From contig NC_056000.1 in the NCBI RefSeq assembly GCF_018446385.1, forward strand, positions 48,888,722 to 48,952,721: a stretch of DNA of 64,000 nt. Reading direction: 5' to 3'. Positions 1 to 12,400 of this stretch are shown piece after piece. Below the pieces are notes generated by a model. The model was not told the origin of the DNA and made no database searches. It worked only from the letters and a program-made list of their open reading frames with translations. The position numbers and the translations under genes were made by a program. The DNA comes from Zingiber officinale. Lineage: Eukaryota; Streptophyta; Magnoliopsida; Zingiberales; Zingiberaceae. Each line of letters begins with the position of its first letter. Position 1 is the first letter of the stretch.

Positions 1-305
1 TTAAGGTAAGTTTGGGGAAGCGTGTACGCATCGAGAAGCGTGTACGCATCGGGAAGCTTGCCCGCATTTCCCCGGGGTCCTATATAAGGACCCCCAGACG
101 TCGACGAAGGTATGCACACATCTTTACTATAGCCTCGTTACGTTGCCTCTCTCATTGCCTGACTTGAGCGTCGGAGGGTCGTCGCCGGGAAACCCCTCCC
201 GGCTCGGCTTCTTTGCAGGATCGTCGGAGAGCTACACCACCAGTCGGAGATAGCGGAGCGTGCCACGTCCCCCGCGTCCGTCGACTCAGCGCTCGGACAG
301 GATCA
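1..305 (+). repeat. 5' LTR of element A (3' part only)
   Basis: Matches 7707-7991 of the 3' LTR with scattered substitutions and one extra direct duplication of about 20 bp (the tacgcatcg/gaagcgtg block near 25-55). It ends in GGATCA just before the PBS. It contains a TATA box (TATATAAG, 81-88) and a short GC stem-loop (184-203). Confidence 0.93.
81..88 (+). promoter_or_regulatory. LTR TATA box (element A)
   Basis: TATATAAG about 220 bp before the LTR end, repeated at 7768-7775 in the 3' LTR. Position and sequence fit the core promoter of the LTR. Transcription itself cannot be judged from sequence. Confidence 0.6.
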
Positions 306-308
306 AAT

Positions 309-326
309 TGGCGCCGTCTGTGGGAA
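309..326 (+). other. Primer-binding site of element A
   Basis: TGGCGCCGT follows the LTR end by a few bases. These nine bases are complementary to the 3' end of plant tRNA-Asp (ending in GGCGCCA); the bases after them do not extend the match well. The same motif follows the 5' LTR of element B. Confidence 0.7.
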
Positions 327-328
327 AT

Positions 329-3170
329 GTGATCATCCGGGCGGAGGTTGAGAAGCTTCTAGAGGCCGACCACATAAGGAAAGTACAATTCCCAAGTTTG
401 CTTGCAAATGTGGTCCTGGTTTCCAAGCCAGGCAACAAGTGGAGAGTCTGCATCGACTTCCGGGACTTGAACAAGGCTTGCCCGAAGGACTTCTACCCCC
501 TTCCCCGGATCGATCAGCTGGTGGACTCCACGGCCGGGTGCGAGCTGATATGCATGCTGGATGCATACCAAGGCTACCATCAAGTGCCGCTCGCCCGAGA
601 AGACCAAGAGAAAGTAAGCTTCATCACGGCGGACGACACCTATTGCTACAATGTAATGCCGTTCGGGCTGAAGAACGCGGGAGCCACCTATCAGCGTCTA
701 ATGAACAAAGTCTTCAGGGGGCAGATCGGACGCAACTTGGAAGTGTACGTGGACGACATACTTATCAAATCCTTCCGGGCGGCCGATCTCTACGCGGACA
801 TGAAGGAGACCTTCCAAACGTTGAGAAGGTATAGAGTCAAACTTAACCCTCAGAAGTGCCTGTTCGGGGCAAAAGGCGAGCGCTTCCTGGGCTACATTGT
901 GACCGAGCGGGGTATAGAGGCAAACCCCAGCAAGATAAAGACATTGCAGGACATGCCGCCTCCCAGAAATCTCTGAGAGGTACAGCGTCTCACCGGTCGG
1001 ATAACAGCACTGTCAAGGTTCATTTCTAAGACGGCCGACCGGAGCTTGCCATTCTTCAAGATCCTCCGTAAAGCCACCAAGTTCCAATGGACGAGGAGTG
1101 CGATCGGGCATTCGAGGAATTGAAGACTTATCTGAATTCCTTACCCGTGTTGGCAAAACCAGCCGAAAGTGAGCCGCTCCGCATTTATTTATCTTCAACT
1201 GAGCATGCTGTGGGCTCAGCATTAGTGAAGCCGAACGGTGAGGAACAGCCAGTGTACTTTTTAAACCATATCTTAAAAGATGCTGAGTCTCGCTACACCG
1301 ATCTTGAGAAGTTGGCCTTCGCCTTGGTACTCGTCGCTCGGAGGTTGCGCCCTTACTTTTTGGCGCACACCATTATTGTGATGACAAATAGCCCGCTCGC
1401 AAGGGTACTCCTGAACCCTGAAGCATCCGGGCGGCTCATCAAGTGGACAACAGAGCTTAGCGAATTCGACATCCAATACCAACCCCGCTCGGCGATCAAA
1501 GCGCAGTCCTTGGCAGATTTCATGACCGAAGTACAAAAGCCCGAGCCCGAAGCTACATGGAAAATATATGTGGACGGGTCGTCCACTCGGCTCGGAAGCG
1601 GAATTGGGATCATGCTACTGTCGCCTCAGGGAGAGCGGATGCATTTATCCGTCCGGCTAGATTATCGGGCAACCAATAATGAGGCGGAATACGAAGCCCT
1701 CATAGCCGGATTGCAAGCCGCACGGCATGTTGGAGCCAGTCGGGTCGTGATCCACTCGGATTCCCAGCTTGCAGCTCAGCAACTCATGGGCGCTTTTGAG
1801 ATAAACAATGCAAGACTCCGATTATACGCGGAGGCCTTTGAGAAACTCAAGGTCGGCTTCACTGAGGTGATGGTCCAGAAGATACCCCGAGCGGAGAACC
1901 AAGCGGCAGATGAATTAGCCAAGCTAGCAAGCTTGATATCACCGGTCGTCATCCAGCAACCAATCGAGCAAGTATCCTTGGTAGCACACATAGACCGGAT
2001 GGAAGGCCTCACGTTCCCGAGTGACTGGAGAACGGCCATCATGGAGTTTCTGCGCTCAGGGGCCACGCCCTCCGATCGGGACGAAGCTCAGCTACTAAGG
2101 AGGAGAGCCGGCCGGTTCACTCTCATCGGAGATCAACCTTACAAAAAGGCTTTCTCCGGCCACGCTAAAATCGTCGGCTCGAAGGCAGTACATTCTCGAG
2201 GAGGTACACGAGGATCTTGCGGAGGTCATCCGGCGGCCGATCTTTGGCTAAGAAGATCCTTGGCCGGATACCGCCAGCTGCGTGAGGCGCCCGCTCGGAC
2301 CGTCAACGTGCCTCTCTGCCGAGTACCATAATTTCTCGCGTAAGCCGGAGGAAATGGCGTCCGTGTCTTGCCGTTCGACCCGGTGGGCGTGGACATCGTA
2401 GGACCACCTACTATGGCGGCCGGACAAAGGAAGTTTCTATTGGTGGCGGTAGATTACTTCTCCAGTAGATGGAGGTGAGCCGTTGGCAAGATAACCAAGC
2501 ACGTGGTCAAAAATTCATCGGCAAAACATCATACGTCGATTCGGCGTTCCGCGTCGGCTCGTGTCGGACAACGGGCGGCTTCGTCGGAAGTCAGCTCGAG
2601 GAATGGTGCGAGGATATGGCATTGAGCAACACTTCACGTTCCCCATCCAACAATGGTCGAGTAGCGACCAACCTCAGAATTCTGAACTCGGCTCGACCAC
2701 GTGGGAGGAAGCTAGGTGGACGAAGGAGTCTTATGGGCCATCCGCACGACCCTAAGGAGGCACCGTTCCATCTGTTGTATGGAGGCGAGGCGGTCGTCCT
2801 AGTTGAAGTCGGCGTAGAGTCCGTCCGGATCCAGAACTACGACGAGGCGAATTCCGAGCGAAGGCAGCTAGAATTGGACCTAATCGATGAGGAGCGAGCC
2901 AAAGCGTCCGTTCGGCTGATGGCCTATAGACAAAGAATGAAGCAGAACTACAACCGCAGCGTGATTCCTTGAGCATTCCAGGTGGGCGACTTAGTATGGA
3001 AGAAAATAAAGCCAGTTGGGGACGTAGGCAAGCTGGAGGCTCCCTGGGCAGGACCCTTCAAAGTCGTCGAGAAGCTCCGATCGGGAGCCTACTACTTGGA
3101 GGATGAAGATGGACAACGACTAGGGAGACCATGGAGCGCAAACCACCTCCAGCCCTATCGGGCCGGATGA
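329..3170 (+). pseudogene. Decayed pol (RT, RNase H, second RNase H, integrase)
   Basis: The first open section (to 976) is reverse transcriptase, with the LDAYQGYHQ region, PFGLKNAGATYQ and an intact YVDD catalytic box. It ends at a TGA near 974. A one-base deletion near 1090 then shifts the frame into RT-linked RNase H and a second RNase H-like domain (YVDGSS, NNEAEYEAL, HSDSQL), open to about 2331. Integrase (2150-2970) survives only in pieces across frames, and the C-terminal part (WKKIKPVGDVGKLEAPWAGP) is open at 2982-3170. Gag and protease are absent. Compared with element B the domains are collinear. The frame continues leftward into the LTR without a stop, which I take as chance. Confidence 0.92.
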
Positions 3171-3415
3171 AAGGTGCGCCGATGTAATGTATTTCATGAA
3201 TATTCCATGCGAATGTATCATGTGGTTGCAGGAATCAAAGCTATCAGAACAAAACAAAGACATGAGTATTGTGCGCCCATCGGATGGTTGTATAAAGACA
3301 TGACGAAGACCCCACGTCGTTCGGCCGGGAGTATATTATCCGGATCAAATGCTCGATGACGAAGACCCAGCGCCGTTCGGCCGAGAGTATATTATCCGAG
3401 CGATAAGCTCATTAT

Positions 3416-3950
3416 TGAAGACCGTCGAGCGGCGACATTAAACTCTAGAGTCGAACCGACGACTATAAACCAACAGGCTTGAAGACCGTCGAGTGGCGAC
3501 GTTAAACTCTAGAGTCGAACCGACGACTATAAACCACCTGGTCGGAAGACCATCGATAAACCACCCGGTCGGAAGACCGTCGAGCGGCGACGTTAAACTC
3601 TAGAGTCGAACCGGCGACTATAAACCCCCCGGCTTGAAGACCGTCGAGCGACGACGTTAAACTCTAGAGTCGGACCGGCGACTATAAACCCCCCGGCTTG
3701 AAGACCGTCGAGTAGCGACGTTAAACTCTAGAGTCGAACCGGCGACTATAAACCCCCCGGCTTGAAGACCGTCGAGCGGCGACGTTAAACTCTAGAGTCG
3801 AACCGGCGACTATAAATCACCCGGTTGGAAGACCGTCGAGCGGCGACGTTAAACTCTAGAGTCGAACCGGCGACTATAAACCACCCGATCGGAAGACCGT
3901 CGAGCGATGACGTTAAACTCTAGAGTCGGACCGGCGATTATAAACTCCCC
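3416..3950 (+). repeat. Tandem repeat, about 64 bp, eight copies
   Basis: Units have the form gaagaccgtcgagcggcgac, then gttaaactctagagtcg, then actataaacc; the central gttaaactctagagtcg is present eight times. Each unit carries a TATA-like CTATAAA. The array lies in the untranslated region after pol, where Tat-type elements are known to carry fast-changing tandem repeats. Element B has a related but longer-period array at the same place. Confidence 0.88.
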
Positions 3951-4293
3951 AGATGAGGCAACGTCGCGTCGAATTACTTCAACGACGCTTTGGCAGAGAG
4001 TCCATGAAAGAATGGAAATTCGTTGACCGATCGATGAGGCAAAGAAAAACACTTAGAGCGAAAAGCTCATAGAAATCTCAGGCAAGATGGATGGGCGTTT
4101 GATGGATCGGTAAAGCAAAGAGGTTAAGAAATTTCATGCGGGTAAAAGGTCTAGTAACTGGTCGGCATAATAAAAAAGAACACGAAATAAGAGGATAACA
4201 CAACAAGAGTGGGCATTCATTTAATATTAGCAGTTAAGGGTTACAGATGCCACATGGTAGGTACGCCGATCGGAATCACTCCTGAAAACACAT

Positions 4294-6500
4294 TCACTCA
4301 AAATAATTAAAGATATGCTTGGGAATGGTTGTAAGAAGCGCCGCATGTTCCCGGGCGGGAATTTCCGCTGAAATTGGGAGGAGACCCTTGGCCTTCAAGT
4401 AATCTGGCGTGACAGTGATCGTCAGTTCAAAGGCCTCAGCCATCCGGTTGCAAACCTTCTCAGCGAACTCGTCTGAGCGGATGTAGTTTTACCTAAGCAC
4501 GATGAACCGGCTCAGCTCAGTCTCCTGGTACTCGCTGAAGGTGGCTTGGGAAGCTTCAAGAGCCTCCTGCAGTTTCTTCAGTTCGTCCTTATGTTTGAGC
4601 GCTTCACCCGAGCGGCTCGCCTTCTCGCCGTCCAGCTGCTCCATCAGATCTTTGACTCATTGTTCCAGGCCCCGCGCTTCCACGTTCTTCTTTTCTAGAT
4701 CGGCGATGGCGGTGTTCTTCTGAGTGGTGGCCAGCTCAATCTTGCGGTCGTAGGATTTGACCTTCTTGTCTAGCTGGTCCAACATATAAGCCTGGTGGGT
4801 CGTCTTCTTCTGCTCGGCCTCCAACAGATCTTTGGTTTTGTCGAGCTCCTTCTGCAGCTCGGCATAAGAAGGGCCTCGAGAAGATGACGGCCCGCCCTGA
4901 CTCTTCAACCTCTTCAACTCGTCCTCCACCATCGCCAAGCGGTTGGAGACAACGATCTCTTCCACCCATCGCTGATCGGGAAAACTACATTAAAAAGAAG
5001 TAAACCTTACCCCGGTGGCCTGCTGCATGTGACTATCAGCCAGCTTGTCGAGTGGTATCATGGCCACACGGGCTCGAGCGTTCGCCCACATTTCAGCGAG
5101 AGGCCCCTTCATAGTGATCATGTGCTCGGGGGTCGTAGGCCGATCGGACTCAGTCATGAAAGCCTCAGTAGGGAGATGCAGAATTGCCCTAACTGTGCGT
5201 CGCTGGCCGGAGTCGTCTGAGCGAATGCCACAGGATCGGAGGCCGGGCTAGAGAAAGTGGACAAAATGCTCGAGCGGAGGGCTCGGCATGGTGCAGGAGG
5301 AAGGGAGGCAACTGGAGCCGCTTCGATGGGAGCCGCAGGCATCTCCAACTGCGAGGGAGTCCGGTCAGAAGATAGAGCCTCGACAGATGGTGCTTGGCCA
5401 CGTGGGGAGGCGGTGCCCGTCCGCTCGGACGGTTGCACGGCGGAAGTTACCGAACGGAAGGGCTTCTCAACTCTCCGTCTTTTCCTATTGAGTGGAAGCT
5501 CGTCCTCCGGATCGGAACTTTCCTCCCGAACGGTCGGTTCTTTGACAGAAGTTGCACCAGCGGCTGCATCCATGGGCGAAGCCTGAGCGGCCGACTCGCC
5601 CGCTTGCTCTTCGCTCTCGTCCTCATGAGAGCCGACCGGAGCAATGCCCCGTTGCTCCATTTCCTTGGCCGCTGCCGCTTCGAGCACGGCCGCTTTCTTC
5701 TTCAAAATGCCGAACAACACCGACTCCATTACGATATTCGCTGCAAAGAAAAGAAAAGGAAATCAGTTAGAACTCAAGGCAAAGGTCTAAGTAAAGTTCT
5801 TACCGAAGCTGCTCGGGAGGGGGGTCCGGCTCGGACTCAGACCAAATATGTACATCACTCCTTCAGGCAGGAGCTTATTGATGTCGAGCTTCAGACCGGC
5901 TAGTAGATTTGCTGCTTGAAGATAGTCCGGTTGGGTCTTGTATTTCTTCAGCTCGGGAGAGATGGGCGGTCCGACCTGCCATTTCGTACGGAAGGGGAGC
6001 CGCCCGGGAACACGAAGATAGAAAAAATTCTCCTTCCAGTGTTTATTGGAAGAAGACAACTTATCAAAAAAGACTAAGTCGGGCCGAGCTTGAAACAAAT
6101 AAGTATCCGGCTCAGATTGTTTGGGGTAATAAAAATAGTAGAAGATCTCCGGGCGGAGGGGAATGTTGTGGATCTTAAATAAGACCACAACCCCGCACAG
6201 GAGGCGAAAGGTATTGGGGACCAGTTGGGCGAGTCGAATGCCAAAAAAGTTACAAACTTCGACAATGAAGGGGTGGAGGGGAAACCGCAAACTGGCTACG
6301 AATTGGTCGCGGAAGAGACAAAAGGCGTCGCTCGGTGGTCTGTGTGGCCGAGCGGAGGGTGAAGGTAATATTAACTCGAAGTCGGAAGGGATATCATAGG
6401 CGTTAAACAGGCTCTCAGCATCGCGCCGATCGAATCGCGACTCCATGGTGGTATACCATGGGCCGAGAGCCGGGTCCGTAGGCCGGGAGGAGCTTGCCAT
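4294..6500 (-). pseudogene. Antisense spliced gene of element A (PF04195-type N-terminus, coiled-coil C-part)
   Basis: Reads opposite to pol between the repeat array and the 3' LTR. Exon 1 (5804-6500, 697 nt) begins MASSSRPTDP and resembles the 'putative gypsy type transposon' domain PF04195 (KIHNIPLRPEIFYYFYYPKQ). Its donor is TTCG|GTAAGA; the acceptor is TTTGCAG at 5741-5743, and the joined frame stays open into exon 2 (KKKAAVLEAAAAKEME, then an acidic, serine-rich stretch with an LNRKRRR basic patch). A frameshift near 5160 leads out of frame. The coiled-coil part follows (about 4657-4971; LQKELDKTKDLLEAEQKK). The gap between donor (5010) and acceptor (4972) there is only 39 bp, too short for a normal plant intron. 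Stops near 4665 and 4490 break the tail. Its function is unknown. Antisense ORFs of this kind are known in Tat-lineage elements. Confidence 0.8.
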
Positions 6501-7139
6501 AGCCAGAGGAATGGAAGAGGCAGAAATCGAAAGGGAAAGCAAATGCGCAAGCAAAGAACGGAGCAAAACAGAAACCAAAGGAACACGGCCGAGAACGCGA
6601 AGAAAACACAAGGATGAAAGGAAGAAAGGAGGAGGGGCCTTACAAAGGAGTTGAGGATCGAAGAAATATGGCGGAGGATCGTCGGAGAAGAGAACTGAAG
6701 TTGCCGGAACGCTGAAGCACCGAGGAGGAATACGGGACACGCGAAGGCAAGGGTGCGGCGGAGGGAGAAGATGAAGGCTTTATAAGGTCGAGCCCGATCG
6801 GCCTCGACCGTTGGATGCAGGTCATAGGAACCGAGGCTCGCATTGAGCCGAACATTTCAAACCGCCGATGTCCCATCAAACACATCGCCGACCCGTACGA
6901 TGACGCCAGCGAAGGCGCCACATGGCATCCTCCCATAGGGGCGCATTTAATGAGCACCATTACGACACGCAGCCCACGTGCTCGGTCTTAATGGAGGGGA
7001 TTTGCACGAATCCCGAGGAGATCCGAAGGGCGTCAGTGTTGACCGTCAACGCGGAAGTGAACCCAGCGCTCGGAAGGAGCCGAGCGGCAGGGGAGGAACA
7101 TTCCAGAGTGGCAGGGCGGTTTCATTCACGCCGACCATG
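6501..7139. other. Non-coding 3' region of element A
   Basis: Between the antisense gene start and the 3' LTR. On the minus strand it would be the promoter and 5' leader of the antisense gene. A purine-rich run (ggcaggggaggaaca, about 7087-7100) may be the decayed polypurine tract, although it lies some 40 bp before the LTR start. I see no other gene. Confidence 0.5.
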
Positions 7140-7991
7140 TGATCCGGTGATAAGGACGGGGGACCCTCGTTGGCGGAAGGTCAACGGCACGTGGAGGTCA
7201 AAGGTAAGGAGAGTCAACACGGAGATAGGCCGACCGGAGGAAGCAAGCCTACCGAGTCGGACATCGCATGCCGACCGGCCGTGAATCCCCCGAACCGAAT
7301 GAAAGACAACCCGACTAAAGGTCGGGTTTCTGATGCTCAAGGCAAAAAGGTTTCAAGGCCGAACGGAATGTCCGTTCGGCCGAGCACCAGGCAACAGAGG
7401 TAGGGCAATATCATCTAAGCATATGGCCAGGAGGTATCCCGGTCAGACCGATGACTATTACCGGCGACAGGAGTAATATGTCTGCCGAGCGGCCTACCCG
7501 CTCGGCCCTGGAACAGACAAGGGACGCAAGAGGACAAAGGAGACAGGGGATAACATCATCCTCGAGACACCTGCCGCCGACAAACAGCAGAGTTGGCGGC
7601 CGAGCCGTACACAGGATCATACGGTGGAAGCTTCCACCGTCACATCCGGGATATGCTCGGACGATTGCGGAATAGCGCCAGAGATACTTTTCTGACACAA
7701 GCTCGTTAAGGTAAGTTTGGGGAAGCGTGTACGCATCGAGAAGCGTGCCCGCGTTTCCCCGGGGCCCTATATAAGGACCCCAGACGTCGACGAAGGTATG
7801 CACACATCTCTACTATAGCCTCGTTACGCTGCCTCTCTCGTTGCTTGACTTGAGCGTCGGAGGGCCGTCGCCGGGAAACCCCTCCCGGCTCGGCTTCTTT
7901 GCAGGGTCGTCGGAGAGCTACACCACCAGTCGAAGACAGCGGAGCGTGCCACGTCCCCAGCATCCGTCGACTCAGCGCTCGGACAGGATCA
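7140..7991 (+). repeat. 3' LTR of element A
   Basis: Starts TGATCCGGTGATAAG and ends GGATCA, giving TG...CA ends. The start aligns with the LTR start of element B (TGATCCGGCAGTAAG), so A and B are related families. It has TATATAAG at 7768-7775 and a GC stem-loop at 7870-7889. The last 285 bp match the partial 5' LTR at the window start. Confidence 0.88.
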
Positions 7992-9433
7992 ATAATCATT
8001 TAATAACTCTAGAAATAACATTTGATATATTGCATGCATAGTCACAAACAAAGTGGATAAACAATCAAAAGTTTACAATCACAAGTAAACAAGTGTTAAT
8101 TAATAAGCAAACATGTAATAACAAGAAAATACAACTTATTTCATTACAAAAGTAGATAAAAATATAATGCAACAAAGGAGGGATATGGTGAGAATGGGTG
8201 ATTAAAGTCTTATTCATATGAACAAATTAGACAAATAAATTATTTTTTAATAAACTCATCCACCCGGGTTGCAAAAGCAAGTCAAATTGACAAGGTAGGC
8301 CACTGGACCACCTATATAGGCCATCTAGAGTGGCTAGACGGCCTAGGCAAACTACTTAGCCACTATGAGAAGTGGTAATTTTTCATTTCTACTTAGGTGG
8401 CCACCTATACTTCTTTTTTAGAACTATGTTGTTGACAACCCCCCAAGAGTTGAATTCTCTACAACAGGGGAGAATAATGCAATATTTTAGAAAAAACCCA
8501 AATCATTAAGTTTTCTATTAAAAACTTTTTTACTTTTTTTGGATTTTAGAAGTTATAAGGTTTTATTTTGGTTGACTTTAGAAAACTAGGTAAATCTAAC
8601 TATTGTCTAGGGAATAAGTTATTCTTAGTTTTCTATTACTTAAGTTGTTTAGGAATAGGTTAAATTTTTTATTATTCTTTAAGTAGAGGGCCATGGTTAG
8701 GGTTTTTAAAAGAGACATCAGTCCCTCCCTCTTGTTATATCATCTTTAATCTAATAAAATTTACTCTCTTTGTGAGTTTTAGTTTTCCTTATTGTGAGTT
8801 TTGTTCATCTCAGTGTTGCATGATCATGTCAAAATTAGGGATAGGATATTGCATTGATGTTAGTGTTGTTAAAATGAGAAATATTACATTATAGGACACC
8901 TTATAATTAAATATTCAATGCGGGACTAAAAATATTGAAGCTGTAATTATAATGCTATTAATAATTCTAACAATATGAAATATTTTAGAATTGAATTAAA
9001 TCAAATAGCCTGTGATAAAAACTAGCCTCATAACCACATATTAATTCCACTAAGGTAAAAGGTACAAAGTGGTTTACCAGCTGCTGTAAGGACAGAAATT
9101 ATGGGATATATCAAAAGAACAAACATATGACTGTGTCAGTAAAAATCTATCCTAGCACAACTGCTATTATGAATGTCATATTCTAATTGGCAATTTCAAA
9201 CAAGGTTTAAGGTGTGCTCTTTCCTCATTGCTGCCACTTACTGTTTATCCTCACAACTCGTATAGCCATCTCTAGCAATTCCTGGATACAATGATTATTT
9301 TTTCCTTTTTAGTTTCACAGAAAAGATGGTATGATCACACTTAGCTAAGGGAAATATTTATGTGTTTATTGGTAAAGTGACTGAACTTTTGAAATTCCAG
9401 AAATACAGAAAAGAGAAATTAAAGTTGACAAAC
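7992..9433. other. AT-rich stretch, probably SCAI intron
   Basis: No open frame of note and no further SCAI exon that I can find. It lies downstream of the last visible SCAI exon and upstream of element A. If the rest of SCAI lies to the left of the window, this and element A are part of one large intron. Confidence 0.5.
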
Positions 9434-12400
9434 CTGCCTTGAATGCTTGACTCCTGTCACTGTCGATCACCAGAAAAATTGGTTTTCTTGTAAATGGAAT
9501 CAAATCGCAAGGGTAAATAGAACTTGAACCTGAAAAGAAAAGACAAGATGTTGATGCCAAGTACAGTAGTAGGCTTTATAAAAAAAAATAACATAATACA
9601 ATTTTAAGAAGCTTCAATTGTAAGCTGTAACTGCATAACATTCATGTGCTTTATGCTAACGACCATAAATTCCTACATGCAACTCTAATTATTACTAATG
9701 ATCACACAAGCATCTGGACAGCACATGCAGGCAAAAAAAATACCTCCAGTTCCACGAGAACCTAACCATAAAGAGGCTTGTTCATCAATACCAATTTCGC
9801 TAGCATCCTTATTTTCAACACATGGACGAGTTGGTCTACACTGTTGAGATACCAGTGGTGAGCATATTTCAAGATTACTAAAATTTCCTGCGATCTTCTC
9901 AGCAGTATCCAAGGAAATTTCAGAAGTTAATGGTACTGGATTACTTAATCCAGATCCTCCTGCAAAATCTTACGATGAAACAAATTCCATGTATTCCAGA
10001 GACCAAACAATCTTAAGATAAAAGACATGATTAACCTGCAGCTGAAAGATATATCAGCATGATCCCGTCAGGAGGAAGTTCCTCACAGATTGTGGCCAGG
10101 ACCTGCAATACAAAAGCACTGTAAACAAGATAAAAATGGAGTGGTGTTTTTGATTGCCACCACTAGAGAAGCTCAAGTCTAACTTCCATGTTCAGTAGCT
10201 TCTTTATAGAGGTGAAAATTGGAAGATTTGAACAAGGAGAATAGACAGAATGTCACAAGAAGATTTGCAACTATCTGGCATTTTTTTTGAGTGTCCATCT
10301 CTAACTTTGGTAAGATGCTCATGAAAGGGAACAATAAACAGAGATAAAAAAAACACAAGTTATTTTCCTAGGCGCACTTAGAAACATAATAATAGTAGAA
10401 ACGGACATAATTTTGCAATTCAGCTCTTTAGTATATATCCTCTCCATGAGCTTTTTGTATTAGACAAAGGCTCCTATCGTATTAGATAAATGATGGAAAA
10501 GAAGAAGATCCAATACAAGGATTATTAATATCTTGTTAGATTAAAAGATTCAAATATCTTATAATAATATTATAAGATTCAAATATAAAATGACACAAAC
10601 TCTTATGATAGATTATAAGATTCAAATATAAAATGGCAAACATCATAAATATGAACTAGAGTATAAAAGTACTGAGACAATTTGATTCAACTCAATATGA
10701 TTTCATATGAATTTTATCTTACAAGATCCTGAAGAGAAAAAAAAGTTCTACCAACTAATAAAAGCAAACTTAATTTATTAAATTAAACAGAATGAGTCAA
10801 AAAAAAATAAACCTAAAGTAGAAAATAAAAAATAAAGGATGAATCTTTTGTTACAAGATACAAAAGGTAGGAGAGGTGGAATTTCAAAGTTGACAATGTA
10901 GAAGAAAATTCTTGTCACATGGAAATGCAAAGTCAACCACAGCTAAGATGGAATCTATGCCGAATAGTGACTGAAAGAACAAATCTTGTCTATTTTGTCT
11001 TCCATCTTCAACAATATTGATGCCAACAAGACTCATATCATGCTGAATTTTGTATTTTGTTAGACGTGGAGGTAGTGAAATATCTTCTTGCCTATTCCAC
11101 TTCAATTCCTATAAAAATGAAATAAACAATATCTGGAATTTTTTTATGAATGTGAAATACGAAGCTATATATTTTCCATCTGAAACCTATGTTAATGCTG
11201 TGAATTACATGTAATATTAACATCTAGCTATCATCATCTACAACCAACTAATGATTTGAAATAGAGAAGAAAATTTGAAGCAGCAAGGGCATCTAATCCA
11301 GGGAACCCAAGTAGATAGGCAGCCTGGAGGGCCAACGGCAATATTTTGAATGGAGATATGAAGCATCAATTTATCAAGCATTAAGACTATTATGCAAATA
11401 TTAGCTTATCAATACATCACCAGAGAAATTCTAATCGGAAACATCTTAATGGGAGCAAAGGCATTGATAAACTCACCAAAAGGAAATGAGTAATTGAAGG
11501 GCGGTACAAAATTAACTTCCGTGGATTAGGTGGCAATGTCTGGTCCCTAATATCTTGGAATAGATTGACTCGATTAATGCCAGTCCCAAAGTGACCACTA
11601 TCAGTTCCATTCCTCGTTGAGAATGAACCAGAGGGCTCCCACTCCAGGCATTGAAGCATTCTGAAGGTATCTAGAGTCAGCTCTGTAAACTTGACCTGAT
11701 GAGACAAGGTCAATTAGTTATTTCCCTTATTTTAAGCATTTGAAGATATTAGCATGATGCTAAGAGGAGATATATCAGGTCCAAAAGAAAATGTAATCAA
11801 CCTCATTGTGATGATAACTGCACAAAATTGCATCGCGTACTACCAAACCCCTCCTAGCGAAGCTAGAAGATATAACAGGAAGAGAGTCAGGATGTGAGTC
11901 AAAGAGAAAACTATATCTTAAAGGCCTCATGTTCATAAAAGTTGTATCAGCTTTAAGAAATCTGATTATTTCTTGGACCACATGCTTCCACTCTCTGAAC
12001 TCTGCTTCCTGCACATAATAACCAAAGAATTAGGTTGAGGTCACCACCTGCAACATATCCACTATTTCCTCCCTCTGCACTATAGACAAACTATAATTTC
12101 TCTAGGACTTTGAAAAATGCTTCCCCATCACGGGGCTTAAAGAAACTTCATCAGAGAGCTTAAGATATTCAACATATTCCTCGGGTAACAGTAGTGAATT
12201 TTCATGAAAAACAAAATGAATGTTCCACTTAAGAAGGTCCAGATTGCCTTATATCTTATCTATCAATTTTCCATCAAACTTGAAGTTTATGGAGATTTTT
12301 ATTTAGAATATTCAAGTTAATTCAGCAGTGAAACACAATTAAAAATGAAGAAACGATTTCCATTATTCTCAATCGCGACAGACCTGGAAGCTCTTCTTGC

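Larger units (their letters stand above)
1..7991 (+). mobile_element. Ty3/gypsy (Tat-type) retrotransposon A, internally deleted
   Basis: The order is LTR, PBS, RT, RNase H, second RNase H, integrase, a tandem-repeat tract, an antisense gene and LTR. A second RNase H-like domain after the RT-linked one, a long 3' region and an antisense ORF are features of the Tat lineage. The left LTR is cut by the window edge; the right one is 7140-7991. The gag and protease section is missing: the sequence just after the PBS joins straight to the start of the RT region, where element B has about 2.2 kb more. Pol carries several frameshifts and stops, so the copy is dead. The five bases after the right LTR are ATAAT; the matching left flank is outside the window. 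Confidence 0.93.

Noticed and set aside
260-330. In-frame fusion of LTR sequence to RT in element A
   Set aside because: The frame begins at a GTG inside the LTR and is open only because of the deletion; no sign that it is a real protein start.
10884-11105. Open frame in SCAI intron 4 (minus strand)
   Set aside because: SCAI reads correctly from the exon at 11477 to the exon at 10102 without it. No similarity is recognised and no splice borders fit.
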